A stretch of 64,000 nucleotides of DNA from Micractinium sp. NFX-FRZ. Lineage: Eukaryota; Chlorophyta; Trebouxiophyceae; Chlorellales; Chlorellaceae. The notes beneath the pieces are model-generated. The model made no database searches, was not told the DNA's origin, and saw only the letters and a list, made by a program, of their open reading frames with translations. Positions 34,687 through 45,737 of this stretch are shown here, piece after piece. The stretch lies in assembly GCA_029339195.1 (NCBI GenBank), contig JAPTJF010000233.1, positions 31,318 to 95,317 of the forward strand, read 5' to 3'. Position 1 is the first letter of the stretch; the number at the start of each line of letters is the position of its first letter. A program made the translations under genes and the position numbers.

Positions 34687-36766
34687 ATGTCGCAGCAGCG
34701 ATCAAGGGCGAGAGAACGTGCCGGCCCTCCACCCCTCCTCCAGCGCCTGTATGGCGAGGGGCATGTGGTATGCCTGCGGGAGCTGCTGCTGCACCTGAGC
34801 GGGCTGTCGCGAGAGGCGGCGGCGCTGCCTGCGGCACTTGTGCAGCCGCACGACCACACCGACTATGCGCAGGCAGGCGGGCCGCTGCTGGCGGTTGTGG
34901 GTGCTGCTGGACTGTGCCGATTAGTGTTGTGCGCATTCCATGCCCCTGGTGTTCATGACACCCCTCGGGTTGTGCTTGCCGTCGGCTGCATTGGCCAAAC
35001 GAGGTGCCTGCCCGCATGCGGCTCCAACGTTTTGCCCTTTCCTCTGCACTGATGCTGTTCTCTTGCCTCACTTTACTTTGCCCACTACCGTTTTCATGCA
35101 GGCGCTGCTGGAGCGCACCTGGTGCGTGCTGCGCCCGGGGGCGCCGCCGCTACGGGACGGCTTCTCCCTCTCTCAGGCCACGGGCCAGCACCAGGCAAGG
35201 GGCCTGGCCCCGCCTGTTCTTTGCAGGCCTGCCGTCAGCACTGGGGTGCCCTGTCTGACTACTGCGACCTAATGCAGACGCCACACAGCCAGAGTGCCAG
35301 CACATCATCAATCCTGGCCTCAGTCTGCTGTGCGCCCTGCCTTTCACTTGCCTGCCGCAGCTGGTGGGGCGTGCCGTGGAGGCGCTGCTGCGCTCGGGGC
35401 AGCAGAATGCGGGGGGCGGCGCCGCCAACGTGCTGTGCTACGGCTTCCGCAAGCGCCGGCCCATGGGTGCGTGCAGCGTGATGTGCCGCTGGCACTCTGG
35501 CACCAGGCAGCTCTCTCAGGAGTTGCACCCTGGGACCTCCCTGGCTATCTGCACCCCGTTTCTCTGCTCTTGTACTGCCCTGGCTTCAGCGTCCCATTGT
35601 CTGCCTGCACACAGTTGCTGTGCGCCAAGCGTACGTTCTACATGTGCGTCCTCCACCTGTCCTCTCCAACCCGGGTGCAGCTGGCGGGCGCAGCGTGCTT
35701 GGCATGGCCACAGCGGAGGCCTCCCACCACAACTCCACCACTGCCTCGCTCTGCAGCCCCGCCTGGCAGGTGAGGGGGAGAGAAACGAAGAACCTTGCAG
35801 CCCGTCTGGCCTGGTGTCGCCCCATGCACGTGTCCGGCCGACTTCCCCCTGCGCCTTGCCCTGCCAAACTGCCGCTCGCCATGCCCAGCATCTCCGCCCG
35901 TTCCGCTGCTGCCCGCCCTCCCTCCCCACTCATGCCCTCACCCCTGCAGCTGCTCCTCTCCCGCATTGGCGACACGCTCATGCTCTACCTGCTGCTGCAC
36001 ACCTCCATGTTTGCGGAGCTGCCCAACGCCTGCTGCCTGCAGCTCAGGTGGGGCGGGGCGGGGCTACGAGTGGGGAGGGGCGGGGCAGGGGGAGGCGGGG
36101 CCGAGCCGCGTGGGGTTCCCTTGGCATCAGGGGAGCACTGCCGAGGCAGGGCTCCAATGTGCAAGAGACTCCGCAACATCACCACCCACGGCTTGCAGCT
36201 GCTGCATGGGGCAGGCGTGTCGTGTGCCTGCCCTGTCACGCACGATGGCTTGGTAGCCCACAAACCACACTTCCCTTTAGGTCGCAGCGTGCCGACCTGC
36301 ACCCTCCCCGCCCTCCTGCGCCTGGCTGCAGTGGACCCCCAATCAGCCAGGTGGCACGCACCTGGAGGAGCGGTGCGCCCGCTGCAGTGGCGGCGGCGGC
36401 CACACGCCTGCTGGCGGGGGCCACAGGAGAGGCAGGGGGGCCAGCGGCAACAGCCGCAGCAGTCACCGGTGCGCCACCTGGCAGTGAGGCGCTCACTCAG
36501 CTGCCTGGGGCCTCTGTGGATGCATCCCTACAACTGCAACTTGAGGAGCAGGAGGAGGGGCAGATGGAGGTGGTGGAGGCTGCTGCTGCTGCTGCTGTGG
36601 GTGCGCCCAGAGGGCCGGCCCAGGCAGTTGCAGAGCCTGCCTCCGCCGGCTCTCGTGAGGGGCAGGCAGCGGGGCAGGTAGTGGAGCCGGCCAGGCAGCA
36701 GGGGCAGAAGAAAGTGCGGCCGTCCAGCTGGCAGCGCCGGCGAGCCGCCAAGCTGGCACAGCAGCG

Positions 36767-36799
<33 letters not shown>

Positions 36800-38718
36800 T
36801 GAGGAGCCAGCCGCAATGCAAGTGGATGGGCTGGCGCCAGCTGGCGGCTGGGACCTGCCTTCGACAGAGGAGGTAGAGGTGGAGGGAGGCAGCAGCGGTG
36901 GTGGTGGTGGCAGTGTTGAAGGTAACGTGCCTGCGCCAGCAGACTCAGCAGCAGCCGAGGCAGCAGCAGGGCCGGCGATGCCTGGGGGACCCACCGGCAA
37001 TGCAGCTGCAGGCGAAGCGGGCGGCCACGCCCGGGGTGCACCTGATGCCATGGCGGCTGCCCCTGCAGCAGACCCCGCAGCAGCAGCAGCAGCAGCAGCA
37101 GCAGCGCCCGCCAAAGGCGGCGCCCGTGCGGGCACCGCTCAGCGGCGCATTCAACCTCAGAGCAGCTGGCCGCCACACATGCCTCGCCCCGTGGACATGG
37201 TGCTCCAGAGGTCTGGCATCTTCTACTGTGCCTCCTTCCCACGGAAGCCCGGGCTGACCGCACACCGTGAGACAGCTGCTGCCGCTGCTCCTGGTGCTGC
37301 TGCTGCTGCTGCTACTGGGCCGACATGCCTGATCTGCCTGCGGTATCTGTGGCAGGTGCTGTGCCCGCTGCTTGAGCACTCTTACCTGCAGTCCGGTTGC
37401 CAGAAAGGTGCGCTGCCTGGCAGAGGGGAGCACGCATCATGCGTCATCGAGCAACGCCTGCCGTTCTTGTACCGTGCCCTGCAGACGTCCTCAACAAGCT
37501 GAGGGGAAGCGGACAAGGGGAGCGGGCGCTGTATGCCGCCATCTTTGACCCGCGGCACAGCCCAGGTGAGCTGGCGCCAGCAGGGCGCCATGCAGCGGCA
37601 CCGGTGGCGTGAAATTACTAACTTGCACACGGGCCTTCCTGCACATGGCCCCTGAGTGTGAATGAGCACACTGCGCCTGTTGGCAGCATTGCAATCACCA
37701 CTGAACGGGACTGCCTACATGCACCTCCAATGGATGAGCTCGCACTCATGATTCGTGTAAATGCAATGCTTGTCCCCCGCTGCCTGCAGTGGGCCGCACA
37801 GGGGCCGCCTTTGTGCCAGTGCACTCCACTGTGCCGCCGCCGGCGCGGAGGGTGCTTGCCCGGCAGCGCCACCTGCTGCCACTGCTGAGGCAGATGATTG
37901 GTAAGTGCGGCTCCAATTGCTGGCTGTGGCCTGCATGCTGCATGCTGTGCTTCTTGCGTACACTCTGGAAACCTGGCTGTGCAAAATCTAGCACTTGAGA
38001 TGGTGCCAAGCTAGGAAAGTCAATAGAACCCTGCATACTGATGTCTTGCTCAGGCGGGCTCTGCCCTCATGCCCGTGCTGAGGCCTCTCTTGCTCCGCTC
38101 CCCTGCGCTTGCTCAACCTTTTCCTGCGCTGCCCTGGCCCTGCAGATCGTGCCGCCAAGTGCTCCTTCTCCATCCTGCTCCAGCACCACTGCCCCCTGCC
38201 GCCCCAGCTGCGCCAAGAGCAGCAGCAGCGACGCCGTGAGCTGCAAGCAGCAGGAGCAGCACCAGCAGCAGCAGCAGGCACAGGAGCAGCAGCAAATGTA
38301 GCCGGCCAGGCAGCAGGAGCAGGGGTAGCAGTGGCGCAACGCTCAGGGCCAGATGCAGGAGGCGGGGCCTCAGGCAGTGGGCCGCTGCCGTCGCAAGCCA
38401 CGCTGCTGCAGCAGGTGCGGCGGCAGCAGCAGGGCATCAAGCCGGCAGCAGCAGGAGGTGCAGGGAGTGCCGAGCCCACAGCAACGGCCCTGAGTGTGGA
38501 TGTTCTGATGGATGAAATCTTTCAGATGGAACAGCGGCAGCAGCAGCCCGAGGCAAAGGCTGCTGGCAAGGCCCCGCCTGAGCACCAGCAGCAGCAGCAG
38601 CAGCAGCGACAAGGGAAGCAGCCGGTGCCAGCCCCAGCCCCTCCGCCGCGGCTGCGGGAGGAGCAGCAGCGGTGCGCTGCTGAGCAGCAGCAGCGTCTGA
38701 TGGATGAACTCTTCCTGC

Positions 38719-38751
<33 letters not shown>

Positions 38752-39371
38752 TGCGGGTGCAGGCAGGCACAGGAGCGCAGCAGGCAGCCAAGCGCGTGCG
38801 GCTGGAGCCAGCAGCAGCAGCGGGCGCCGCGGCTCCAGCAGTGTCAGCGGGGGAGAGCGGCCGCAGCCTGCCGTCCACTCAGCCCGCTGCAGCCCGGGAC
38901 CCCGGCGCAGCACCTGCAGCAGCAGCAGGAGGAGCAGCAGATGTGGCCTCCCTGGCAGCCTGCTTTGTGCCGCACCGCCGCGTGGTGGCGTTTGTATGGG
39001 CGGCCCTGCGCGCCATTGTGCCAGCAGCGCTGCTCGGGGACCCACGCAACCGGCAGGTGCTGCGGGGCACCATCGGGTGAGCTGCCTGCTGCTGCTCCTC
39101 CCTCTTTGGACTTCTCCCATGTCGTCCACAAATTCCCAGCTCTGTAGTGCTTGGTGGAGGTGACTGTTGACAGGCAGGCCCACCCTGTGGGTAGTTTGGC
39201 AGGTAGGCAGGCAAACCCTGGTCTGAAGGTGCACGCCCCGCTGCTGCTGCCCACCGCATGCAGGCGGTTTGTGCGCCTGCGGCGCCACGAGCAGATGAGC
39301 GTGCACCAGGCCATGCAGGGGCTGCGCGTGTCTGGCCTGCCTTGGCTACAGGCACCGCAGCCGCCTGTCGC

Positions 39372-39410
<39 letters not shown>

Positions 39411-42400
39411 GGAGCCCAATGTTGGCGGGGGTCAGCAGGAGCCGCCGCAGCAGGAGCAGCAGGGAGGAAGTAACGGCAGCTGGCCAGGGCAGTCACAGCA
39501 GGCGGCACCTCAGCAGGAGCGGCAGCAGCAGCGGGCCAGCCCCTCGTTGCACACGTGGCAGCAGCGCCAGCTGGCCCTGTGGCTGGGCTGGCTGTTTGCT
39601 GCACTGGTGGTGCCGCTGCTGCGAGCCCACTTCTACTGCACAGAGAGCGAGGCGTACCGCCAGCAGGTGTTCTACTACAGGTGGGTGGGTGGGCACCTGT
39701 ACTGCATCACCCTACCGCCTGGGCAGGGCTGGTCGTACCGCCTGCCCGCACTGCACGCTTGCTAGGGTGGCAGCCTAGGCTTTCCCAGTTCCCCACCTCC
39801 CTGCTCGGGGCGCTGCCTGCGGCCTTGGCCGTGTGCTCTCTGGTGCTCGTGTGCCCCTCCGCCCCCACCTCTCAACCGTGCTGGCCACCCTTACCATATG
39901 AAACCGTGCAGGAAGCCTGTGTGGGCAGCACTGGCCCGCTCCGCTTTGCAGGACCTGCAGGCCCGCCAGTTCTCGGCGCTGCCCACGCGGGAGGTGCAGC
40001 GCATTCTGCAGGTGCGCCCTCCAGAGGCCCTTTGCTCCTAGTGCCTTTTGTACAGCTCCCGCATGCCGCTGGGCGGAGCTTCTCATGATCGCTGCATGCC
40101 TAGCTTGTGTGTGTTCGGCTGTCCAACTTGCTGTGGTGGTGCTTTCAATGTTCACTACCCCGCATGCCCGCCCATGCCCACCCCACACTACCGCCCATCC
40201 GTACCTGCTCCCGCAGGGCCGCAAGCTGGGCATCGCCCGCTTGCGCCTGCAGACTTACGCTCACGCCATGCTGTAATGCCTAACTTCTGCCTGCCTGCCT
40301 GCAGGGCCGCAAGCTGGGTATTGCCCGCCTGCGCCTGCTGCCCAAGCGCGCCGGCATGCGCGCCATCCTCAACTTGGGGCGCTCGTCCACCGTGCGGTTC
40401 CCTGGAGCGGTGCAGCGCACAGGTCAGCGCCACGTCAGCTGCGTGCTGATGCAGGTCGCCAGGCCATGGTGTGGGTGCACCACAAATTGTGACTGTGCAT
40501 CGCCCTCCATCTCCACACTTCGATTTGTGGGAATGGTGGCTCGGCATCGAACTCAATCTCCTACCTCATCCTGTCCTGGTCCCGCCTCCCGGTTTGCTCG
40601 CAGGGCCAGGCGGCAAGCGTCTGCGCCGTGCGCCCATGCTCAAGCTGAACTTCCGCCCCGTCAACAGCCTGCTGCAGAACGTGTACCAGGTGGGGTGGCT
40701 GCCTGCTGCTAGCTCGTTTCCAGCTCACATCGCCCTGTCTGAGCTCCCCGGAAACGTAAGGAGCACTGCTATGGGCACATGCCTCTATTCACTGCCTTGG
40801 CCTGGCCCGCCCTGTACCGCCTGCAGGTGCTGCGGTACGAGGCCTCCAGCCAGCCCCACCTGCTGGGAGCATCAGGTACTGCTGGTCGCTTCTGCTGCGA
40901 CTGCTGCTGCTGCTGCCGGGAACAGCGCAGAGCACCTGGCATCCCGCCAGGCCGCATTTTGCTCCCAAACAAGTCCCCTGTGTCCTGCCCTCCGGGATGC
41001 CCGCCAACCGACTTTTGTCACCTGTATTGCCCCTGCATGCTCGAGTGCTTGGGCACAACGCCGTATTGTGCCGGTCCTGGCCCTTCCCAACACTGTCCCA
41101 TTCCCTCACCCTAGGGGTAGCCTTCTGTCACTCTCCGCTTCACTCTCTTTCCCCTGCCTGCAGTGTTTGGCTACAACGATGTCTTCTGCAAGCTCCAGCC
41201 GTTTGTGCGCAGGTGGCGCGCCGCGGCCGAGGCAGCCGCGGCAGCCGGCGGCTCCCTGCAGCCGCTGATAGGTGTGGCGGGCAGCGCCTGCTGGCGGCCA
41301 GGGCGGGAGGCCAGTCTGTGCTGAGCCACAGGGTCAAGCTACCAAGGTCCCCTATGCTTCTGCCTCCATCGACCCTTACCCCTCAATCGTCTTCCTGCTG
41401 ACTTGCATTGCCCCCCACTTCCCCACCCCTCCCATCCCTCCCCCCACCCACCCATCTCACAGTGTCTGTGGACGTCACCCGTGCGTTTGACAACGTCGGC
41501 ATCCCGCTGCTGCTCTCCCTTGTGGAGCCGCTGCTGAGGCACGAGCAGTACCTGGTGCTCAAGTACTGCGAGGTGGGTGCGGTGCCGCCATGCTGTGCAC
41601 GCTGTGGTGCTCCAGGACTGCGAGGTGGGTGCGGCGCCGCCATGCTGTGCACGCTGTGGTCCTCCAGGACTGCGAGGTGGGTGCGGCGCCGCCATGCTGT
41701 GCACGCTGTGGTGCTCATTTACTGCGAGGTGGGTGCAGTTGTGCACAATGTGTGCGCTGTGGTCTGGGCGCACGCTTCAGGGTGGGGCGGGTGAGCCAGG
41801 AACTGCAGCAGGGGCGGTTGATGCAGTGAGGCTGGCGGGCCTCCCTCTCTGGTTCATTTATTTTTCTGATCTCTGCTGGCTCCTGGGACTTTCAAGGTAG
41901 CAATGATTCAAGTGTGAGTCCATGCAATCCATGCACACCGCTCCATGCGCGCCCCTGCAGGTTGTGCCCAGCCTGGGCCAGGTGCGGGTGGTGCACCGCA
42001 GGCTGGCGGCCGCCGCTCAACCCGAGGAGGTGCCGGCGTTCCCTCAGCTGGCGCAGCGCTGGGCGGCGGCGCACAAGGGCAAGGCATTCACAGACCAGGT
42101 GGGCACATCCGTGGGAGTCTGGGAGGATGTAGGTGGTGCCAGGATGGACCCTGCATGCTTGACCTGCCTGCCTGCCTGCTGCTAACCTCAACCTGCCCCT
42201 CACCCCGCCTGTTCCTCCACGACCTGCCACCCCCTCCGCTTGCCCAATCCGGCCCTTGCTTTCAACACCCGGGTGCTTCACCAGACCCGTTTAACCAGCA
42301 CTCGATCTCACACTCGGTTTGGCCTCCCCACCCACTTGTCTTACCCTCATCCACCTTGCCCCTTGTCTCCCTCCCTCCCTCTCACTTCTCAGGTCCTTTA

Positions 42401-45400
42401 CGAGCGGCTGAGCCGGCAGCAGGCGCTGGACCTGCTGCGCCAGCACCTGACCGCCAACATTGTGCGCCTGCGCCGGCGGTGGTGCGCGCAGAGCTGCGGC
42501 ATTGCGCAGGGCAGCACGCTCTCCACGCTGCTCTGCAGGTGGGTGCTGGGTGGGGCAGATGGTGCTGAGGAGTGTGCAGAGTGGCATAGGGCTAGGTGTT
42601 GTGTGGAGCACTGGGAAGGGCTGCGCAGGCTGGGGCAACCAGGAGGGCATGGGCAGGCCGCATGGTGTGGAGAGAGAGTGAGCATGCAGCGCCGTGCTGC
42701 CTGCACGTGCAGGGCACGCCCAGCTTTGGCGCTGACTTTTCTGATGGTTTGACCACGTAGCCCATTCCACCGCCGCCCTCCCATGTGCCTGCAGCCTGTA
42801 CCTGGCTCATTTGGAGCGCACACACCTGGCACCAATAATTTCAGGCCCCCTTCCGCCGCCCACAGCGCCTGGCGCACCGCTGCCTGGCGGGGGGGCAGGG
42901 GCAGGAGCCGCCGGGCCAGCAGCGGGGCATGAGACAGTCATTTGCCTGACTGGCGGCAACTCAGCGGCCCTCAGTCCAGCCACTGTGTTCAGCTTGGGTG
43001 GGCGGCAGAGCGGGGGAGGTGCCAGCAGCGGCTCACGAGGCATGCTGACGGAGCTTGCCAGGGCGGCTGACAGCATGGCGACAGCTCAGCCCACCAGCTC
43101 AGCGGCTGGGGCGCGGACTGCCACCACCTCTCAACGCACCCCGCAGGCGGCAGCGGTTGATGAACACCCGCAGCAGCAGCAGAATCAGCAGCAGCGGAGC
43201 AGGCAGTGTGTGAATGCCAGCGCAGGGGTCGGCGGCGGGATCGGCAGCGGTGCCCGTCAATCGCTGCATGGAGACTTGCTGCTGCTGCCGGCGGGCGCGT
43301 CGCCTGCGCCAGGCACGGCCGCAGCAGCGGCGTCGGTGCGCGGCGGCTACTCCAGCCCTGCCGCCCACACCTCACTCCCCGGGGCGCCCCGTCGCCAGGG
43401 CGAGTCAGCAGCAGCAGCAGCAGCAGACGGGGCAGCAGCATCCTTTGTGCCCACCTCGCCTGCATTTGACACCCCGCAGAGTGCCAGGCTGGCGGCGCCA
43501 CCTCAGCAGTTGGGCTGCTCCCGCCTGGCACTCCATGCCGGCTCCCTCCTCATGAGGCTGGTGGATGACTTCCTGCTCATCACCGCTGTGCCCGCTGTGG
43601 CCCAGGGCTTTGCCTCGCGCATGCTGGAAGGTGGGGAGAAGCTGGCATGGGGAGGGGGTGCCTCCTCATCTCCCGCTCTGCCCGTGGAGGTCGCTTTGAA
43701 GTCTGGCCACGACTGGCAAGGCGGCGGTCTGACGTGGGCCACCGGGGCTGGGTGCTGCCAGCGCGCCCCTCTTTCCAAACCACTCAGAGTCTCGTGTTTC
43801 CTCCATCCATTCACCATGCATGCAGGCTTCGACAGCCACAACGTGCACGTCAACCCCGACAAAACCAAGCTCAGCTTCGCTCTGCAGCTGGCGGCGGGGG
43901 CCGGGCCTGGCAGCGGCGGTGGTGCAGCAACAGGAGGCGGCGGTGGGGCTGGGGCACCTGTCCAGGCAGCGGTGGTGCCTGCCACTGTCTGGCGGTCGGC
44001 GGATGGCGGCACGTTTGTCAAGTGGTGCGGCCTCTTAGTGAACACGGCAAATCTTGAGATACAGGGGGACTACACGAGGTGGGTGGCTGGCTGGCTGGCT
44101 GGCTGGCTGGATGGGTTTTGGATTGTGGTGCTGCCATGGCCGCTTGCTTGGTGTCACACCAAGTTCATAGCGCTTGCCTTGTGTTGACGCCATCCATGCA
44201 CCGTGTCAATGAACGGGTCCTGCCTACCTGCCGTCCCCCTGCCGCCACCTGCAGGTATGCCGGCGAGCACCTGAGCACCTCCCTCACGCTGCCGCTGCGC
44301 AAGCAGCCTGGCGCGCAGGTATGGGCACCGTTCTTGCCGCCAGCCTGCCTGGCTCAATGCCCCAGCTGCCTTGCCCATCAAACAAGCACTTCATGGTCCC
44401 CCTTCACCGCTCAGTGCACCGCGTTTGCCGCCAGCCTGGCTGCCTGTATCTCCCTGGCTTCCTGCCGTCTCGCTCGTCAAGCAAGCACTGCCTGATCCTC
44501 TTTCACCACACATGTGTGCTACTCTCACCCATGAAACACTCACTTCACCCACAAACACAATCTCTCCCCGCAGCTGGCCACCCGCCTGTGCCACTACCTG
44601 CGCCCCAAGATCCACCCGCTGCTGCTTGACGGCACCGTCAATTCCCCACAGACTGTGCGCCTCAACCTCTACCAGGTGTGTTGCTCATGAACAATGGTTG
44701 TGCACAGTGGGTGGGGGAAAGCCTGCATTGTAGCCATGTCGAGTTCGTCGTGGGAGCTTTGTTACACATGTGTAGGTGGGTGGGGCGGCGCAGGCAGGGT
44801 AGGATGGCGCGCATGGCAGTCTGTGTCGCAAGTTTCTTTGCGGAAAAATAGACTGTAAGCCCAAACAAGCAAGCCGTGCCTGCCCCTCAGGCCCATTTGC
44901 TTGCTTCCCACCCACCTACCCACGCGTGTGCACCTGAAAATTCCTCCATACCTGGTGGCCCCTCCCCTCCCCCCAGGCCTTCCTGCTGGGTGCCATGAAG
45001 TTCCACTGCTACGTGAGGGCGCTACCCGCGGCACCCGCCCCCGGCACCTCGCTGCTGCTGGAGGCGATCCAGACAGGTGGGGGCGGGGTGTTGATCACTG
45101 AAATTGCTGCAAAAACGTGGGCTTTGGTGGCTCAATTGGGAATTGAGGGGAATTGGGCGTACAGGGTGCGAGGGATTGGAAGCAGCATTTGCAGGGAGGA
45201 GGGCGGGGGAGAGGCTTCGCACGGTATGCACACATTGTAAACGTGTATTTGCCTCCCCCACGCCCCCGCCCCTTCCTGCTGCAGGCATCTCCTTCATGGT
45301 CTCCCTCACGCACCGCCGCCGCGTGGCCTCGGCCCACCAGCAGGGCATGCAGGCGGCCTGCTCCACACGGGTCCCCCCCTCACACATACGGTGCGCCTGC

Positions 45401-45737
45401 CAGCGGCACAGGCTGCCTCTCCTGCTGGCAGTGCAGGAGTGTCAGGGCTTGCCGAGCCATGCCCTGCGATCCTGGCAGCCTGCCCTGCAATATATACTGG
45501 CCTTCATCCTGGTCACTCTGCGTACGCTGCCCATGCTCCCTCCTCCCTCCTCCCTGCAGGTGGCTGGGCCTCACCGCCTTTATCACCGTGCTGCGCCGCA
45601 AGCAGACGCGGTACGCCGAGCTGCTGACTCAGCTGGCTGAGCTGGCGGAGGCGCCGGCGTTGCGGGGTGCGGCGCGCCAGCTGGCGCCAGTCGTGCGCCC
45701 CGCTCTGAGCTCCGTGTTTGACTGCATCCTCTACTGA
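34687..45737 (+). CDS. TERT: Telomerase reverse transcriptase with very long low-complexity insertions
   Basis: Catalytic subunit of telomerase, which copies telomere repeats from its RNA template in the nucleus. 25 exons close in frame to 1846 residues, against roughly 1100-1200 in plants and animals: 34687-34872, 35102-35194, 35361-35466, 35681-35769, 35950-36047, 36332-37266, 37485-37565, 37790-37900, 38146-39076, 39264-39680, 39912-40011, 40305-40422, 40604-40689, 40827-40875, 41164-41271, 41463-41572, 41961-42098, 42393-42538, 42795-43630, 43826-44078, 44255-44318, 44574-44675, 44977-45076, 45285-45390, 45560-45737. TEN domain: YGEGHVVCLREL, NVLCYGFRKRRP, LLLSRIGDTLMLYLL. RNA-binding domain: IFYCASFPRKPGL, KCSFSILLQHHCPL, VPLLRAHFYCTESE. 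RT motifs: 1 LGIARLRLLPK; A VSVDVTRAFDNV; B' GIAQGSTLSTLLCSLY; C MRLVDDFLLIT; D NPDKTKLSF; E FVKWCGLLVNT. The three catalytic aspartates are present. Introns 1 and 2 appear to use GC donors. Confidence 0.95.
36335..37190 (+). repeat. Low-complexity linker in TERT exon 6
   Basis: Ala/Gln/Gly/Glu-rich coding stretch between the TEN domain and the RNA-binding domain, about 285 residues. It includes a (CAG)n run coding eight Gln at about 36775-36800 and Ala runs near 37080-37110. Basic RPSSWQRRRAAKL in the middle resembles a nuclear localisation element. Confidence 0.8.
38205..38945 (+). repeat. Gln/Ala-rich insertion in the TERT RNA-binding domain (exon 9)
   Basis: About 245 residues of Q, A, P and R inserted between KCSFSILLQHHCPL and the QFP region FVPHRRVVAFVWAAL. 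It contains two similar LMDE(L/I)F blocks (VLMDEIFQMEQRQQQ and LMDELFLLEQQQQQ), an internal duplication. Confidence 0.85.
39376..39560 (+). repeat. Poly-Gln/Gly-rich insertion in TERT exon 10
   Basis: (CAG)n array at about 39376-39408 coding about 11 Gln, followed by Gln/Gly/Pro-rich sequence, inserted between GLRVSGLPWL and the LALWLGWLF helix of the RNA-binding domain. Confidence 0.85.
40210..40250 (+). repeat. Intronic partial copy of TERT exon 12 start with acceptor
   Basis: Near copy of 40299-40339: cccgcag then GRKLGIARLRL-coding sequence. After LRLQ it diverges and reaches a stop codon (taa 40274-40276), so only the downstream copy continues into motif 1 and 2. A decoy acceptor about 88 bp upstream of the real one. 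Confidence 0.9.
41564..41735 (+). repeat. ~53 bp tandem repeat carrying the TERT exon 16 donor site
   Basis: The unit contains ctgcgaggtgggtgcgg, gccgccatgctgtgcacgct and a gtggt.ctcc end, repeated about three times with a fourth partial copy. Unit starts are near 41565, 41618, 41671 and 41720. The first copy straddles the real end of exon 16 (41572), so four near-identical GAG|GTGGGTGC donors are lined up. Confidence 0.9.
42830..43530 (+). repeat. ~230-residue low-complexity insertion between TERT motifs B' and C (exon 19)
   Basis: After SLYLAHLERTHLAPII the reading frame runs through Gly/Ala/Ser/Pro/Gln-rich sequence before RLALHAGSLLMRLVDDFLL. It is continuous within one exon with no internal GT-AG pair that would restore the usual spacing of about 25 residues while keeping the frame obvious. 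Confidence 0.8.
44085..44110 (+). repeat. (GGCT)n microsatellite at TERT intron 20 donor
   Basis: About six GGCT units begin a few bases after the donor of exon 20. Confidence 0.9.

Noticed and set aside
36493..39604. Minus-strand Leu/Cys/Ala-rich ORFs across the TERT Gln tracts
   Set aside because: They are reverse complements of CAG/GCA runs (poly-Leu, poly-Cys, poly-Ala) without splice or motif support; the plus strand carries TERT blocks.
34687..45737. Retrotransposon reverse transcriptase
   Set aside because: TEN-like domain, T/QFP blocks, QGS.LSTLLC and LVDDF motifs plus WCGLL motif E identify TERT; no integrase, RNase H, endonuclease or terminal repeats were seen.
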